Assembly (NCBI GenBank): GCA_016297005.1
Contig: JAEDHK010000003.1
Location: 124,001 to 188,000, forward strand
Direction of reading: 5' to 3'
Length of the DNA: 64,000 nucleotides
DNA from: Clostridia bacterium
GTDB lineage: Bacteria > Bacillota > Clostridia > Christensenellales > DTU072
Positions 63,475 through 64,000 of the stretch are shown here, one piece after another (positions within the stretch are counted from its first letter, which is position 1; every line of letters begins with the position of its first letter). Under the pieces are notes generated by a model that saw only the letters and a list, made by a program, of their open reading frames with translations, had not been told where the DNA came from and ran no database searches. Position numbers and translations under genes: made by a program.

Positions 63475-64000
63475 AATCTTTATTATCCGATTCTCTCGTA
63501 GCAAAGTTCCGCGTCCTGCCGGAGATCGTTTGGTTCCTGATCTCGGCCGTCGCCGTTTTTTTTGCCAACGCCTATTACTATGTTACTTCGTCAGCCGACG
63601 CGATCGGACTGATCATGGAAAACGTCTCTGCTATGGAAGTTGAACTGAGTATTAACGCACTTGCCTTCATCATTATATCCTGTGTTTTCCTCGCAATATT
63701 CAGCGCGCTTATTTTCGAGTTGATAAATCATATCGTTTCCGGCGTCCTGCTTGCTCGTTTCAGTGCCAAAACAAATCGTTCGGACATAAAATTCCGTTTG
63801 CGTTTGTGTTATATCTATTCCAATCTGTTGATCGGCCTTATCGGCGTCAGCTACTTTTTTACCCAAACGACGAACGGCGCCTACACCGGCGTTTTTTCGC
63901 CCGACAATTTCAATAACGACGTAGAATTGATCCTTTCTTCTATCGTTCCGTTTTCTTCCCTTACTTTCTTCCTGTACGTCTTTTACGAAGATTTCAGGGT
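63471..64000 (+). CDS. membrane protein, N-terminal part (cut by window end)
   Basis: 176 residues visible, frame open to the end. At least four hydrophobic helices: about 17-42, 64-86, 118-140 and 160-176, separated by short loops. No family is recognised; the spacing resembles small Yip1-like membrane proteins, but that is weak. AGGAGG lies inside the end of holA and the ATG overlaps the holA stop, so it is the second gene of that operon. Confidence 0.75.
   Translation, partial: MKSLLSDSLVAKFRVLPEIVWFLISAVAVFFANAYYYVTSSADAIGLIMENVSAMEVELSINALAFIIISCVFLAIFSALIFELINHIVSGVLLARFSAKTNRSDIKFRLRLCYIYSNLLIGLIGVSYFFTQTTNGAYTGVFSPDNFNNDVELILSSIVPFSSLTFFLYVFYEDFR

Overview
The window looks like chromosomal DNA of a low-to-mid GC Firmicute of class Clostridia, probably an uncultured gut-type lineage (the Christensenellales/Borkfalkiaceae area is a guess from gene content and base composition, not a demonstrated placement). 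The support is the Firmicutes gene order rpmB / yloU(Asp23) / fakA / recG, the pyrK-pyrD (class 1B) pair, strong AGGAGG-type ribosome binding sites, BspA-like leucine-rich-repeat lipoproteins, HslUV together with TrmFO, and a DUF3343 protein beside a cysteine desulfurase. The standard code is used. No phage, insertion sequence or CRISPR array is visible.

Layout. 1-2925 (+): the 3' end of rqcH, then a two-gene cassette of a PP-loop ATPase with four cysteines and a flavodoxin/double-[4Fe-4S] protein. 2984-6938 (-): manA and a GH38 alpha-mannosidase. 6939-8300: a sparse, A+T-rich stretch with a GNAT acetyltransferase, two sets of short direct repeats and tRNA-Ser(GCU). 8398-23239 (-): two giant tandem lipoproteins (2418 and 2130 residues) built of InlB-type and LRR_5 repeats, followed 2 bp later by a catalytically degenerate histidyl-tRNA-synthetase paralogue. 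23333-27643: recG, fakA and yloU (-), and divergent rpmB (+). 27722-40467 (-): a tight ten-gene run from a strong promoter: membrane-anchored Ig-like surface protein, yifB/comM, dprA, topA, trmFO, hslV, hslU, hisS, trxA, cysteine desulfurase. 40630-43188 (+): an ABC importer of the NMT1/SsuA type. 43237-49312 (-): leuA, a LeuB-family pseudoenzyme, a FAD oxidoreductase, NAD(P)HX repair enzyme and dapA. 49411-50712 (+): glycerate kinase and tRNA-Ser(GGA). 50892-59444 (-): the UMP operon pyrC-carB-pyrK-pyrD-pyrF-pyrE-pyrB, without carA or pyrR. 59676-64000: a radical-SAM activase-like protein, a second cysteine desulfurase with two small unknown proteins, divergent DUF3343, holA, and the start of a membrane protein cut by the window end.

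How the genes work together. Most are housekeeping: translation quality control, tRNA charging and modification, DNA topology and recombination, proteolysis, and de novo pyrimidine synthesis. The unusual material is the 15-kb giant-lipoprotein block with its HisRS-like partner, the LeuB-like protein that has lost its catalytic Lys and Asp residues but stays coupled to leuA, a PyrB carrying only the zinc-binding tail of PyrI, the PP-loop/ferredoxin cassette, a holA that appears to be transcribed with almost no leader, and a leuA/glycerate-kinase divergent promoter whose two -10 elements overlap.
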